DNA of 64,000 bases from Symbiodinium microadriaticum (lineage: Eukaryota; Sar; Dinophyceae; Suessiales; Symbiodiniaceae), in contig LSRX01000137.1 in NCBI GenBank assembly GCA_001939145.1, forward strand, positions 537,182 through 601,181, read 5' to 3'. Shown here one piece after another: positions 1 to 12,400 of the stretch. The number at the start of each line of letters is the position of its first letter. Within the stretch, counting starts at the first letter, position 1. The notes beneath the pieces are model-generated. The model was given only the letters and a program-made list of their open reading frames with translations, did not search any database and was not told the origin of the DNA. The position numbers and the translations under genes were made by a program.

Positions 1-24
1 AGAGCGACGAAGAAAGGTCACAAG

Positions 25-167
25 TACCCAGAGAGCCCAATACCCCTTAATTAAGGAATAGACCTTAAGCTCTAAGGGGCTTAATATTGTGATTTTAAGC
101 CTTAAATCACAATATTAAGCCCCTTAGAGCTTAAGCCTTAATTAAGGGGTATTGGGCTCTCTGGGTA
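25..167. repeat. Large near-perfect inverted repeat (hairpin)
   Basis: The left arm starts TACCCAGAGAGCCCAAT at 25 and the right arm ends with its reverse complement at 167. The arms (about 64-71 bases) pair almost perfectly around a centre near position 96. The main difference is a 7-base insertion in the left arm near 56-62. The arms are AT-rich and themselves contain small palindromes such as TTAATTAA. It could be a foldback element or an assembly/replication palindrome; it encodes nothing. Confidence 0.9.
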
Positions 168-299
168 TCTAAAAGTCCAGCTCCCTCGAAAAAGAAAAGC
201 CCATCATCTGCAAGCTACCATGTAAGAGAGGAGCACCCAAAGCCTGCACCAGCAGCCAGTTAAGGCTTGTCTTTCTAGATTGGACTGGCGACTTGTTGC

Positions 300-1740
300 C
301 TGCTAATCCTAACCGGGTTTAGGGTTTAAGGCTCAGGGTTTAGGTTTATTTCTGGAAATTGAAGTAGCCAGGGAAAAAACAAGTATAGACGTGTATTTCA
401 CAATGCTTCCTTTCCCAGAGGGTCCATATACCTTACCATTATGGCACCATGTCCCAAAACAAACATCCTTACGATGGTGTTGAAGGACCTAATTCCCTAG
501 TAGTAGTACATATGGACCTCTTGGTTTATCATAAAACCCTAAACCTTAAAGCCTAAACCCTACACCCTACACCCTCTTAGTCGTTCAGGTCCCTAAACTC
601 TACCCCCTAAACCCTAAGCCCTATGAGTGGTTCCCTTTAGAAGGGGCACAGGTCCCTAAAAAGAGGCGTTCAAGCATATGGTACTCCAGAACCCCCGGTT
701 CAGGCTTTGAGGTTGGGCGGGCTCGGATTTGGGATTTGGGGTTTCGGGGTTAGGGGTTCAGAGATTTAGGGTTTAGGGGTTTAGGAGTTCACGGATTTAG
801 GGTTTAGTTTACTTCCCCCCAAAAAAGCCAGGATAGCAAAAGGTTAAACTTTCAGATTGCTACGGAATTATAAGAACCCCTAGAGGTTTAACGGTTGGGT
901 ATTGGGGAACTAAGCTAGGGGTTCAGGGTTTAGGGTTTAAGCTGAACAGAAACTCGAAAGCCAGCTACATGGTTTGGGCACGTGTGAGGCTTCCAAGCCG
1001 TGAAGCCCCAAACCCTAGGACTCAAATCTGATAATACCCCCAAACCCTATGTAGACCCTTAAGCAGATCCTAGATAAAGTTTAGGGTTTAGGGTTTAAGT
1101 TTAGGGTTTAGGGTTTAACCTTAAAGGACCAAATGACCCCTTAAAAGTCGGGGCCCTAGACCCTTATGCTATGAATCCCTATATGGTATATGAACCCTAA
1201 ACCCTTTTAGGGTCCTTTGCGTCCTTAAGGTAGAGCTTCTAAGTCCATAGAACAACTAGTTACTAAGTCCCCCGACCCTCCTAAACCCTAAACCCTAAAA
1301 CCCTAAACGGGCTTGAGAGTTCGTATAACTTCCATCGGGCGTTATGGGTGTTTTAGGGTTTTCATCCCTTCAGGACGAAAAGAACTCTAAAAGGGCTTAG
1401 GGTCCCTTTAAGGTCTCTTATAAGGGTTAGGGTTTAGGGTTTAGGGGTTAAGGACGAAAAGAACCCTAAAAGGGTTTAGGGTTCATATACCCATACAGGG
1501 TTTCACGGTATACGGATTTAGGGCCCCTGCTTTTAGGGGTCAATTGGTACTTAAGGTCAGTACTTCACCTGGAGTAACCTTCGTACTACTACCCACTTCC
1601 CCTCAACCCTAAAGCCTAAGCCCTAAACTCAACCCTAAACCCCTAAACCCTAAACCCCTGAACCCCTAAACCCTAAACCCCAAACCCCTAGACCCCAAAT
1701 CCCTGAACCAGAATTCCTAGACCTCAGGAAGCACAACACC
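300..1740. repeat. Degenerate TTTAGGG telomere-like repeat field
   Basis: Many copies of TTTAGGG and its complement CCCTAAA, with one- to three-base variants, lie in both orientations. Clusters are at about 720-790, 1080-1120, 1275-1305, 1425-1460 and 1600-1690. TTTAGGG is the plant/dinoflagellate telomere heptamer. The mixed orientation and divergence indicate old interstitial or subtelomeric sequence rather than a live chromosome end. No gene is visible here. Confidence 0.85.
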
Positions 1741-1830
1741 TGGGCTCTCCGAGCACTGTCAGAATGCCGCCCGGCCTAGGCAAGGCCCTCCCTCCAGCCG
1801 CACTCCATGGCTATCTCTTTATATTCATAT

Positions 1831-1935
1831 GTATGTGTATATATATATATATATATATAGGTATGTATGTATGTATGTATGTATGTATATACACATATAC
1901 ATATGTATGCGTATATATATATATATATAGGGCTC
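1831..1935. repeat. (TA)n / (GTAT)n microsatellite, left flank of the LINE
   Basis: Two (TA)n runs flank a (GTAT)n tract. The retrotransposon sequence begins immediately after the second TA run. ORFs reading through it as Met-Tyr-Val strings are artefacts. Confidence 0.9.
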
Positions 1936-2163
1936 AGAACACGCCGACAGAGGCGATTGCTGTGGCCCCAGGCACCTAAAACGGTGTGTCAGGGCTCCCC
2001 CGTAGTCATTGCTAAGTCCCCTAGCTGGCATCGGCGCCTCCGCAAGCGCCGCTCCGCTGCAAGGGCACTTTTGCGAAAGGGGTTGAACCCTAGCAAGCGA
2101 AGGCTGAGGGACTTAGCTGTCCATCACGGGACAGCTCCTCACACTTCAGGCCTCCTGAGCCGA

Positions 2164-3342
2164 ATGGGCAGGGGAGGAAAGTCTGGACAGCAGCCATGGC
2201 AGCAAGGAGACCGTGGATATCGGGTCTGGCCTGGTGCCTATTCGCCGCAGCAGTATGCTGCCAAGGACAAGAGACCCTGGAGGTCAGAGAACACCAGGGC
2301 AGCACCGACCTTCCCTTCCTATGCGTCGGTGACCGTCCCGACGGACAAGCCACTGGCGACTGGCTCAGCCACAGACAGAGCTGGGGGTCGAACCTCTTCT
2401 ACCACCCCGGCGATTCAGGCGGCTCTCAATCAGACCAGGAAGGCCGAGAATCGTGTGATACGGTTGCACGACGCCTTGGCCGAATCGGGGAAGCTTTGGG
2501 AGGAGTATCAAGCCCAGATGAAAGAGGCCTTCCGCTTGGAACGCCTCCGTTTCGCCAAGGACAAAGACAAGCTCGCGAAAGCCATCTTGGAGGCCGAGGA
2601 AGCACAGGAGGCAGCCAGACAGAACCTTCGCAACGTCTTCGCCGGCTCGCAGGGCATTGCGGAGACCGGAGACGTGACTATGGACGGACCAGATGCCGAT
2701 CAGGTCTTCTCCGAATGGCTACGAGAGGAAGCTGGAGACGACGATGCTATGATACGGAGGGCATTGGCACCGGCCTCGCAGACGCCAAATCGGGGGGCCC
2801 GGCCGGCGCAGAGGACCCCCACTCCTGGCCCAGGTCAGGCGGTGATGGCTCCACCTGGATTGGCGATTGCCCCAACGCCTCCAGCCATGACAGACCCGTA
2901 CTACAATGCAATGTCGCCGACGATGGTCCCCGCAGGGCTTTACCCTCATGCCTACATGGGGCAGGCTCCTATGATTCCGGCTGGAGCTACCGGGGCTTTT
3001 CTGCAGCCACACTTGGCGATGATGGGGGCTACTGGCCCTGCTGAAGGGTTAGTACCTGAGACAGCAGAGGGAGCCGCTCCGCCGAATCCGGCCCCGCCGT
3101 CTTCTGGCGAACCAGTGGCGGAGGGCTATGGGAGAAGCCCCACCTTGCAAGATCGAGTTGCCCGGCGCAAAGCCATGGAGCCTTTTGGTGGTTCCCGTCA
3201 ACCACCTGCAGTAACGGACGAAGGAGCGACAACCGACACAGCTGGCCCTGCAACGGGGCCTACACGGCCTGGCAGTGTCCCCATTGTGGAGGACGACGAC
3301 GAGGACGAGTTAATCAATGAAGGTGGCAACGATCTCAGCTAG
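2164..3342 (+). CDS. LINE ORF1, gag-like protein with coiled coil
   Basis: The open frame extends upstream into the microsatellite, so the ATG at 2164 (Met-Gly-Arg-Gly-Gly-Lys) is the likely start, giving about 392 residues. The N-terminus is Gly/Gln-rich. A charged heptad-like segment follows (roughly residues 90-165, rich in Glu, Lys, Arg and Ala) and looks like a coiled coil. The remainder is Pro/Ala-rich and disordered, with an acidic tail (Glu-Asp-Asp-Asp-Glu-Asp-Glu). No RRM or CCHC knuckle was seen. Known LINE ORF1 proteins bind element RNA; that role here is inferred from position only. Its TAG stop (3340-3342) shares a base with the next open frame, which lies in the -1 register. Confidence 0.7.
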   Translation: MGRGGKSGQQPWQQGDRGYRVWPGAYSPQQYAAKDKRPWRSENTRAAPTFPSYASVTVPTDKPLATGSATDRAGGRTSSTTPAIQAALNQTRKAENRVIRLHDALAESGKLWEEYQAQMKEAFRLERLRFAKDKDKLAKAILEAEEAQEAARQNLRNVFAGSQGIAETGDVTMDGPDADQVFSEWLREEAGDDDAMIRRALAPASQTPNRGARPAQRTPTPGPGQAVMAPPGLAIAPTPPAMTDPYYNAMSPTMVPAGLYPHAYMGQAPMIPAGATGAFLQPHLAMMGATGPAEGLVPETAEGAAPPNPAPPSSGEPVAEGYGRSPTLQDRVARRKAMEPFGGSRQPPAVTDEGATTDTAGPATGPTRPGSVPIVEDDDEDELINEGGNDLS

Positions 3343-3488
3343 TGGCTGCTTCCCCACGAAGGGGCTGGAGTCGACGCCTCCCTGACTCATCTATCCCCGG
3401 GCCACACTTGGGAGTGTGTGCCTGCGGACGTGATGAAGACGGCGGTGAATCGGCCTTAGCCTATTCGTGGTTGAAGCAACCGGAGGGA

Positions 3489-6400
3489 ATGAGTGGCCTT
3501 TTTGTACAGCTGTTTGTACAGTTTTGCGGCCCAGCCACCTCACCAGCACATAGTCGACGCTCTCTTCGTCCTTCCTCAGCCACGAAGGGCGCAGGGCCTG
3601 GATTTTCCTTATCCCTGCATCCGCTCCGTCACATGCCTCCGTTTTTGGGGCGCCATCCCACTACATTGGGAGCATTCTGGCATGGCTTAGCCCTGTCCTG
3701 GATTTGCCACCTTCCTGCTTGGCCTTATGCAGGACTTTTGCGATGTCTTCGAAGTCAAAGGGAGACCTCTCGAATGACCGTGCCCGCCACATGCTTTACC
3801 TGTAAGGGTTGCGGGAAGCACTTTGTGGCTAGATACAGTGGGCCTTTTTCAAGCAGTCCTAGGGGTTGTGAGGGTGGGAGCCTAAGAAAGGCATCGGTGG
3901 CTCTGGGGCCTTCTCCTTACCCCCCTCTCCTAGGACTTTGCTGCAGCCCAAGCCTCATGATAGACAGCAGAGCCCGCACAGCAACTCAACAAGCGGGTGG
4001 ATCTGACGAACGCCTAATTAAGCCACCAGTAGACAGTCGCGCTGAACCGTTCTTTCATGCTAGGTTCATGGCGCTCAGTTTTGGAGGCAATTCCGCCATG
4101 GCCTTCCTCTTGGCATTGGCTGGTGTGCATCTTCTAGTGCTTTGGAGGCTGCTTCTGCGTGCACTGCCAGGGGGACGCTCTCCCATGCAAACTTTCCTCC
4201 GTGTGCCATGCGCAGCAGTCCCGGACGCTCTCGTCTTGCCATGGGGCCTAATTGGAAGTCCAGCCTATGCTGACTTGGTTGGCTGCCATGCTAGCCTGCA
4301 CAAACGCAAGCCCCGCCCTGCTCGCATCCCCTTTTGGTTTAGGGCCTTGCTTTGGTTTGGTGCACTCCCAGTTCAGGTTTGGGCGGTCCCCCCTGAGATT
4401 GCAAGTGCCCTCACTGAGGCACACCAAGTTTTGACTCCAGACCCCGACAGCTCTGCAACACAAGGGGACGGCCGCAATAGTGCCTGGCATGACATGGTCG
4501 CTGACCTCCAGCCCGCTTCTCGCCAAGAGGCACGTGAACCTGAAGAACTCCCTCCCCCTCCATCCGAGGCGCCAGGTTCTTCTCAGGACAATACAGGCCA
4601 GGGGTATAGGGCCCGTGTCGAAGCGGACATAGCTTCAAAAGGAGCTTCCAGCTGTCTTCAAGCACAGCCTGGACTTTGCGTTGTCACTCCGGGCGTTACA
4701 GTTTTAGCACGGGTTACCCTCTGCGCCCCGGGACATCGCTTGACAACCTCAGAGATACACATAGATCTCCCAGCCACAATCGAGCATTTCATGGACCGCA
4801 TCTATGAGGCTGCACCTGTGCCGCTCGACTATTGCTGGAACAAGCTTGTCCCAGTCATGCCGCAGCTTGGTGATGGCATTGCGACTCTGATAGTCACACC
4901 GCATTGGTTCAAGCAGGCGGGTCTCGCCGTGGTCTTGATAGATGCCAGGCCTGTCACTGGCAAAGTCTTTGCTGAAGTTTTGCCCAACCAAACGTGCCTT
5001 GAAGCCATCCAGCGAATCGTTGGTCCCTCTGTCTGCTCCCCTTACGAGGTGTATGTCGCTGGAAGCCTTCGGCCCTTGCAGGCAGGATGGGAGATATGCG
5101 TTGAGGAGGGTGATACCATGCGTGTGGTTCCTGCAGGGCATGTTCCTCTCTGGGGCCCATCCCTAGAGTACTCCCTCCTCCAACCTACGCCATGGTTGAG
5201 TCTTGACCCTATCCCCACCACTGCAAGAGCACTGTGCGTTCTACTCCTGCAAGACTCTGGCAAATACTTGTTCAGCGATTTTGTCCAATGTGACTTCCAG
5301 AACATGTTGCGCGTCACACACTTTGTCGGAGCCGAGATGTCTGAGTCGCGCATCGTGTCGGCACAGGGTCCAATCCCGTACGTTTACCACGGTGTCCCGG
5401 TACGTGGTATCATCGCGGTGGTTGGACGGAGTACCGAGCGCGATCAGCAGAATCGTCCATTGCCGGCAATTCTGTTTCTGGACGCCAGGCCAGTGGGTCA
5501 AGACATGAACTTCTGCGTTCTTGATCGCTACCGAGTGTCTCGCGACTTCTTGCGTGGATACGTTCAATGTCCACCGCCTCCAGGGCATAGGTTGGCAGTC
5601 ATGGGCGGACAGCTGAGGAATGATGGCTATGAGTTCCATAGTGGGGAGGTTTTAGTTCTAGCCTTCCTGCCTGATGATCAGGTCGGACCTGAGGACGCCG
5701 AGTCGGAACCTGACGGCTCTGATGATCCGTCACAGTCCCAGGACGGCGAACCAGGGTCCGACGATTCAACAAGGTCGAGGTCGAGGCACAGGGATGTCTC
5801 TCTATCCAAAGCAAGTGGCGACAGCTCATACCAAAGTCACCTTCCCCCGCCCGAGGGCTCAGGTGTGGGTCACGTAGCTTTGCAAGGCTACATCACTTCT
5901 GGCCCCCAAACGCCAGTCCTTCTGCCATCCCGCCTTGAGATTTGCTGGAAAGCAATTAGCCTGCTGACAGGTTCCATACCGCGGCTTGAGATTCAGTTTG
6001 AGGGCACTTGTATCGGGGTTGAGTGGCAAGCTGGCAACGACAGTAAACCTTTGGAAGATAGGATTGGTGATGCCCCCGACCCACAGGGTACCCCAAACCA
6101 GCAGAGCCGAGAGAACGGGGCACATGGTCTTCCTGACCTACGAGTTCCGGGGGATCGTTCCCCCAGACGCGGGCAGCCGCCGCCCTTCCAAGTCGAGGCA
6201 CCAGAGGTCCGCGACCAGCCGCAAAGGCCAGCTCAGGTACGTGCTCTCTTTGTTGTGCTCTGTGAGGATTATAGGCCAGAAGTTATCCCATTGTCGCTCG
6301 GGCCGCCTGTCAACCTAGGGAACACTCTGCGTGAAGTTCAGGCGTTGCGACTGCCTGACACCAGGAGATACTTCCCGCGCCTTCTTACGGTTGAGCCTCA

Positions 6401-8531
6401 GCCTTGTGCCGATATGGCCATCCTGTTGGGAATCCCAGGTTTGCCGGGCCCCTTCTGTGATGTGATCTTCGACTGCAGGGCCGTAGGGGGATACGTCTTT
6501 GCAGGTCACGCAGATCCGGAGGCTACAAAAGCGGAGCTTCTAGCGATAGCTGGTTTTGTTGGCCGGGTTGACATCACGGTATGGGTTCCTGCTGTCCGCG
6601 GACCGCTTCCAGATCTCCATCCTTCACACCTGTCCAGCGGTGACTTGGTCTCCCTGGCACCACGAGGCGTCCTGCCTCTTCGCCTTGAGCCATTAGTTAA
6701 TATGCTCCGGCGACCAGAGATATGGGACCAACGAGCTGTTGTTCCCACTGCCTTTGATCCCGGAGTGTGGTTACTAACAGACGAGGGGCCGTGCTTTCAC
6801 CCGCTGCCCGCTGGGGCGGGACGCATTTGTCGGCGTGTGCTTGCAGGTACCTTGCGCTATGACCCTGAGCGCCTCTTCACCGTTGCACCTGCGCCGCAAA
6901 TCAGAAATTTCTGTTCCTTGGGAGTTGCTGCGTCAGCGGTCCTCGTTGTAACACAGCAGGCGGCGCAGCCTCTGGATGCTGACCCCAGTCCCTGCATCGT
7001 CATCCTCGATCTGAGGCCCTTACAGCTGGGCATGACATGGGCCTTTGCTTCGGCTGGGATCTTTTTCTTTCATCTCTTTGCTGAGGACTTGGATTTTCCC
7101 TGCCGGGAAGGTTTCCAATTGATCGCAGAGGGTGCCCCTCGCGTGCTCTCCAGGCCAGGTGTCGCTTTGCGCGTTGTCGATGGAACACGCATCGTGGTGT
7201 CTTGCGCCCCGTCCCCACGGGCTGCTACTGCCGGCCCTGGTACCTCCAGCTCCGGTTCGGAATACTTCGACTCCGGTGCACCATCGAATGAGGAAGACGA
7301 CAGTGAGACTGAGGATCGTCCAATTGACAGGCCAGCTGGTGCACCGGTGGGACTGCCACCCCCACAGCCAAATGAGCCACATGAGGGGCCCTTGGAGAGA
7401 CGAACTGTCAACGGGTCCGTCGGCCCCCTCTGCTTTCCACGATTAAGCATTGCGGCTTTAATCCTCTTGTGCACTGCACCCGCCTTAGCATCAGTCGTGG
7501 CAGATCCAGAGAGCAATGGCCTTTTGGCCGATGGCAAGGGGCCCATGTCCGGAAGCGCCCTTTTACAGACTCCGTCTGATCTTGCCATTGATGTCGGGGC
7601 TGCTGTCGTAATCTGCAGACTGCTGTGTGAGCCCTGTTGCTCAACACCGTCAGTGCAAGCTGCCCTCCAAGCGCTTCGTACTGCCACCAGAAATCTAGGC
7701 GCTGCATGGCCTCTTATTCCCAATAACCTTGCTGCCCTCTTTGAGGTTGAGGCTGAGGCACAAGAACCACAGGTTGCACCTAGCACGACGAGGGTCTCTT
7801 TTGCTGTGCTAACACCAGACTACCCCCCGGAACTCGGGGAAGTCGACCTCGAATTGCCATGTACACCTGATGAGGCGATTCAGGCCATCCAAGCTGCACG
7901 CCCGACACCGTCATATGTGCGCTTTCCCTTCCTAGTTCCAGCCTCGCCTCAGTCGATTGTTGGATTTGCAGTCGTCATTGCCACTCCTAGATGGGCACCG
8001 TCAGCCCTAACAATTATGATCAACACGAGTGCCATCGACGGCCGTGTTTTTGCCTGCAACGCCCCGGATTACGCTGACTTCGATACTTTGGTCGCAATGG
8101 CAAATCTGCCGCCTCAGGCTGACTACCATGTTTTTGTTGGCAGCGATGACCAGCCTATTCACGAAGCAGCCCAGATCCACCTTGTCGCAGGTATCCAAGT
8201 GTGCATTACCTTTGCTGACCATGCACCCCCCATTGGCCTCCCGCTAGCAAGAATCCTTTTTCTGCCCGATGCCTGGGGCCATGAAGTCACTTTCCCACAA
8301 GTCGAGATCGACTTTGCCTATTGTGTCGTGCATGAGGGCAGGCGTGTTCTGCATATTGAAAACTACCAGCATCCTTTCAGATTCCGCGTCAATCTAGCGC
8401 GCCGGCTTGGCGTTGATGAACGAGGGCTGCGTACACTCCCTGCACGCCGAGCACCGGGCAACATCTCCATCGACGGGGTGCGCTGTCGGAATTTGATCGC
8501 AGCGTGCCAGGATCCTTCACCGAGGCCGTAG
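3489..8531 (+). pseudogene. LINE ORF2 part 1: N-terminal region and modules A1-B1-A2-B2-A3-(B3)
   Basis: This is the first segment of one continuous frame. It is open from 3321, with the first ATG at 3489. It starts with a poorly conserved region containing a CFTCKGCGKHF cysteine cluster and two hydrophobic stretches (about 4075-4160 and 4340-4385). Two alternating domain types follow. A-type domains (about 4708-5155, 6241-6670, 7794-8235) share a V-L-x-x-D-Y-like start and a D-x-R/S-x-V-x-G-x-V/Y-F-A core. B-type domains (about 5225-5675, 6690-7215, 8237 onward) contain I-x-F/L-D-x-R-P. The first two A-B pairs are followed by acidic Ser/Asp/Glu linkers. A TAG at 8529-8531 cuts the third B domain, but coding continues in the same frame. 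I do not recognise either domain family. Confidence 0.7.
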
Positions 8532-9452
8532 GGTGAGCCCTCAGGGTTCTTCCTTGACCAACGCCCCATCCAAGGCGGCTTCGCATTTCTCCGGCTCTTT
8601 GACTCGGAACCAGACGTGTCGGGATTGCATCGAATCTTTGCCTCTGAAGCACCTCAAGGCTGGATGCCACGCTTTAGCACTGACCATCATCCTGACGGCA
8701 GGCCTGCCTTTGAACATGGGTTGGTGGTTGTCGTTGACTATGTGCCTGATCCCGCTTCCATTGCAACACCTGTTGAGGCCCCGGCTAATGCCACAGAAGG
8801 AGCACAAACTCAGGGAGGTGTCGCCACGAATACCCAGGACGGTTCATCCCTGCCTGCGGGCACCAACGACAGGGAGCAGGATGATGAGGGCGATGCAGCC
8901 CGTAGTAACCAAGGGCGAGTTGAGTCGGATCAGCCGGGGCCTTCCACTGCCCAGAACCCAGAGCTACATGGTGTCTTCCTTGTCCTTGCGCAAGATTACA
9001 CGGCAGAGCTTGTTGAAGCACGCATGCCGGTAGCCACTCAACCTGCAGTCGCGCTCCTCTATGCATCTCGTGCAAGAGCCAGCAGAGACCGAGAGCGTTT
9101 TCCCGTTCTCTGTGCGGTTGATCCGCAGCCCTTAGGCTCGCAAGCCATCTTACTGGCCCTACCCCTTTGGGCCCCTGACGGCGTTGTGGCCGCTTTTGAC
9201 TTGACCAACGTCGATGGGAGGCTGTTCGCCTTGAAAATCGGGAACCGAGCCACCAGAGAAGGACTGCTACAAGCAGCCGAGTTGCCTAATGACCCACGAT
9301 TTGAGGTCTTTGTGGGTAACATGCCCTGGCCCGTTCCAGCAGCCACCCTCGTTGATGTGGGGCAAGGTGATCTAATACAGGTTACCTTCATAGGACGAGG
9401 GCATGCAATTGTTGCTTCCTTTGCGGACATGCTTCAATCTACACAAGGGTGA
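8532..9452 (+). pseudogene. LINE ORF2 part 2: end of module B3 and module A4
   Basis: This is in the same frame as the preceding segment. Translation just after the TAG reads FFLDQRPIQGGF, the D-x-R-P core expected of a B domain, so the stop interrupts real coding sequence. An acidic/Gln linker (about 8760-8940) precedes the fourth A domain (about 8968-9410). That domain has the V-L-A-Q-D-Y start and the VDGRLFA core. The segment ends at an in-frame TGA (9450-9452). No initiator is needed if the original product was a single polyprotein. Confidence 0.7.
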
Positions 9453-12400
9453 CACCAGGACGTCTCTTTTACAAGGGCTTTCTCTGGTTGGAACTTGGAT
9501 GACACTTGGGTCATCAATGATGACAGACCCTTCCTGCAGCATGTCTCCAGTCACAGACGCAGGTACGTCAGACAAGATGTTGCCCTTCGGATGCGAGTGC
9601 CAGCAGACGAGATAATTCTGCGGCCACCTCAACCTCGCATCTCAGACTTTTCTAATCGGGGGTGGGTAACGTGTAGTGTGTTGTACGCCACCAGCACCCG
9701 TAATGGTCAGCACTACGCAGCCGCCAGAGACCCCTTTTGTTTCGTCGACCTCCGACCCATTTTCCGAGGTCTTTCTGTCGTCACATGTCGCGGGGGCTAT
9801 TTTGACTCCCCGGGCTTCCTTAACTGGATTGGTGCACGTTGCCCTCAAGGATTCCGGCCACATGTTTGGCTGGGAACACAGGTCGTCGCTTACCCAGGAC
9901 CAGCCTTCCCAGTCCAGGATGGCGCTGTGATCACAGCTGTGTACCTCCCGGAAGGTCCGCCGCCCACTGCCCCTGCCCAAGGCCCTGATGATGATGGACT
10001 GGGTCCGCCACGTGATGAGCGGCCACATGGCCCTGACCGGCCTGCTGGATCTACCGATGACCCAGCTGCTGATTTTGATGGAACAGGCCCCGACGCTGGA
10101 ACCGGCAGCTCCTGTTCTTCTTCCCCAGCCGATGGCCGCACGTGCCGAGAACAGACCCGCCGGGGGCGTCTTTCTCTTGGAGAAACTTTTCTTCTAAGCT
10201 GTGCTGGGCTGTTGGCCTGTGCGTTGGCCGCCTCACCCTCGGCGCCGTGGCTCTTTCTTGTTGTCGCGGTTGCCCAAACTCAGCTGACAGAGGCGGTACA
10301 AGTTCAGCTTAACAGCCTTGGTCTTGGAGTGGGAACTCGAGTTGATGGACAATGTGCTGTGCACCCCGGGGGGAACTTGAGACTCGACACCGTCGGTCTT
10401 GGCCAGCCACCACACTGCATCAGACCGATTCCCACGCCTGTCAGGGCCTGGGTTTTGCCGTGCGAGACAGCATGCCCCAGTGGCCCCGCAAAGGTTGAAG
10501 GCTGCCTACCTTGTGCTCAACCGCTGGATGGCATCCAGGCCTTTGAGCTAGTAACTCTGCTTGAGGAGAGTCGCGTAAGCAACCAGGATTACCCGCTTTA
10601 CCTCGCTGCTACACTCCTCGAGGCTGTGATTGAGCATGGCCAACAGATTTTCGCACACCCATCAGCAGTAACACTCTCCCTGGAGCTAGCTCTCCCTGAA
10701 GATTCGATCACTGCTACCCTGGTGCAGCCAACAACACCCTGGCCTGTTGAGGCGCTTCTTCAGGGAGGTGTAGCTCTGCATGAGCGACTGCAACTCGGTG
10801 GAGCTGCACTTGGCTTTACCGCCCAGCAAGCAGCGGCCTTCCTACAACCGCTAGTCCGCTTTGGGAACTTCGGTGATCTGCTTGCAATCTCCCCACCCAA
10901 GCTCAGGCGGCCGCTCCAAGGAGCCAATTTGGAAAGGCCTGCAAGCTCTTCACTTTCGTGCTTTGTCGACGGGTCCTTTACTCCAGCCGCTCATGAACGC
11001 CCTGCACTACTTGGATGGTCTTGTGTGTTCGTCGCTTCAGATCAGAGTCGCATTAGCATTGTCTCTGGCCCTGGGCCAGAATGGTACGAGCAATCTGACA
11101 TGCAACCATCCGCCTTCATCGCAGAATGTATTGCGATGACTGCTGCAGCCTGGATTGGGAGCACAGCCTTTTTCGGTCAGCCAATCACATACTTTTCGGA
11201 CTGCCAGGCTGCCATCCAGGTGGCATCAGGGACAGCAGCCTCTCTCGTCAATGATGCTGCCCTTGTCTTGAGACGCACAGTCTCTTGTGTGGAAGCTTTT
11301 CTTGGCATCCCACTCGTCCTCTGCTATGTTCCGGGTCACCAAGGTTACTTCGGCAACGAAGTCGCTGACATCTCGGCGAAGCTGGCCTCTCAGGGGCATG
11401 CGGTAGGTCACCTATTATGGACTGGCCGAGACTCCTTCAACTGGTGGGCACATCAAGCCAGCGCGGTAGAGTGGTGTGGCGTTGCGATGCGTAGCCTTCT
11501 TGGCGATCAAACCCTACCCCCCGTCTACGAGACTGCTGCAAGAACCCGCACTGACTGTGGTCTTTCGGCATGTCAAATGCTGTCCCCTTTCCGACCTACC
11601 TTGCCAGCGGGTGCAGCGCAAGAACAGTCCGGGCTGCTTAACCTATGCTTCGCGACATACAATGTCTTGTCGCTGTGCGGGCAGGCTTTTGCAGATAGAC
11701 AGCCAGGCGGACTTGCCTTTGCAGCAGGCAGGCCAGCCATGCTGGCACAGTGTCTTGATGCTGCGGGGATCCACGCTATTGCGGTCCAAGAAGCGCGTAC
11801 CGAGACTGGCTTCCTGCGCACATCGGGCTACCTCCGATTCTGCTCCGGGCATGAAGGGGGTTGTTTAGGGGTTGAGCTTTGGTTTCGAGAGGGGCATGAT
11901 GTTGTATCTCCCCATGACCGTCAAAGCGCTGGCCTCCCCTTTAAGAAGGAAGCCTTCACTACCATTCACCGCGACCCTCGTCGGCTGATCCTCTTCTTCA
12001 GCTCTGGATCCCTACGCCTGTGTTTCGCGTCCTTGCATGCACCGCACCGTGGCACGGAGGCGAATCAACTCCACTCCTGGTGGACGCAAACACTTGTGCT
12101 TTTAAGAAAGGCAGCCGCTCAGTCCCCTATCGTGCTGGGAGGAGATTTCAATGCGTCTGTCGGCTCAATCTGCTGCGAGAGAGTTGGGGATTGCGGCCCC
12201 GAGGAAGAAGACGATGCAGGAGCTCTCTTGCGTGAGCTAGTGAGCTCTTGTAACGCCTGGATCCCGGCTACCTGGGATCAATGTCATTCAGGACAGAGCT
12301 GGACGTATATTCAGAAGCGTAACCAGGCTCTTACACGACCTGACATGGTGTGCCTCCCGGATTGTTGGCGCGAGGCACAGGTTACTTCCTGGGTCGATCC

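Noticed and set aside
2196-3044. Overlapping 282-residue ORF within LINE ORF1
   Set aside because: It is an alternate-frame shadow. The frame at 2164-3342 has the coiled-coil pattern and the acidic tail.
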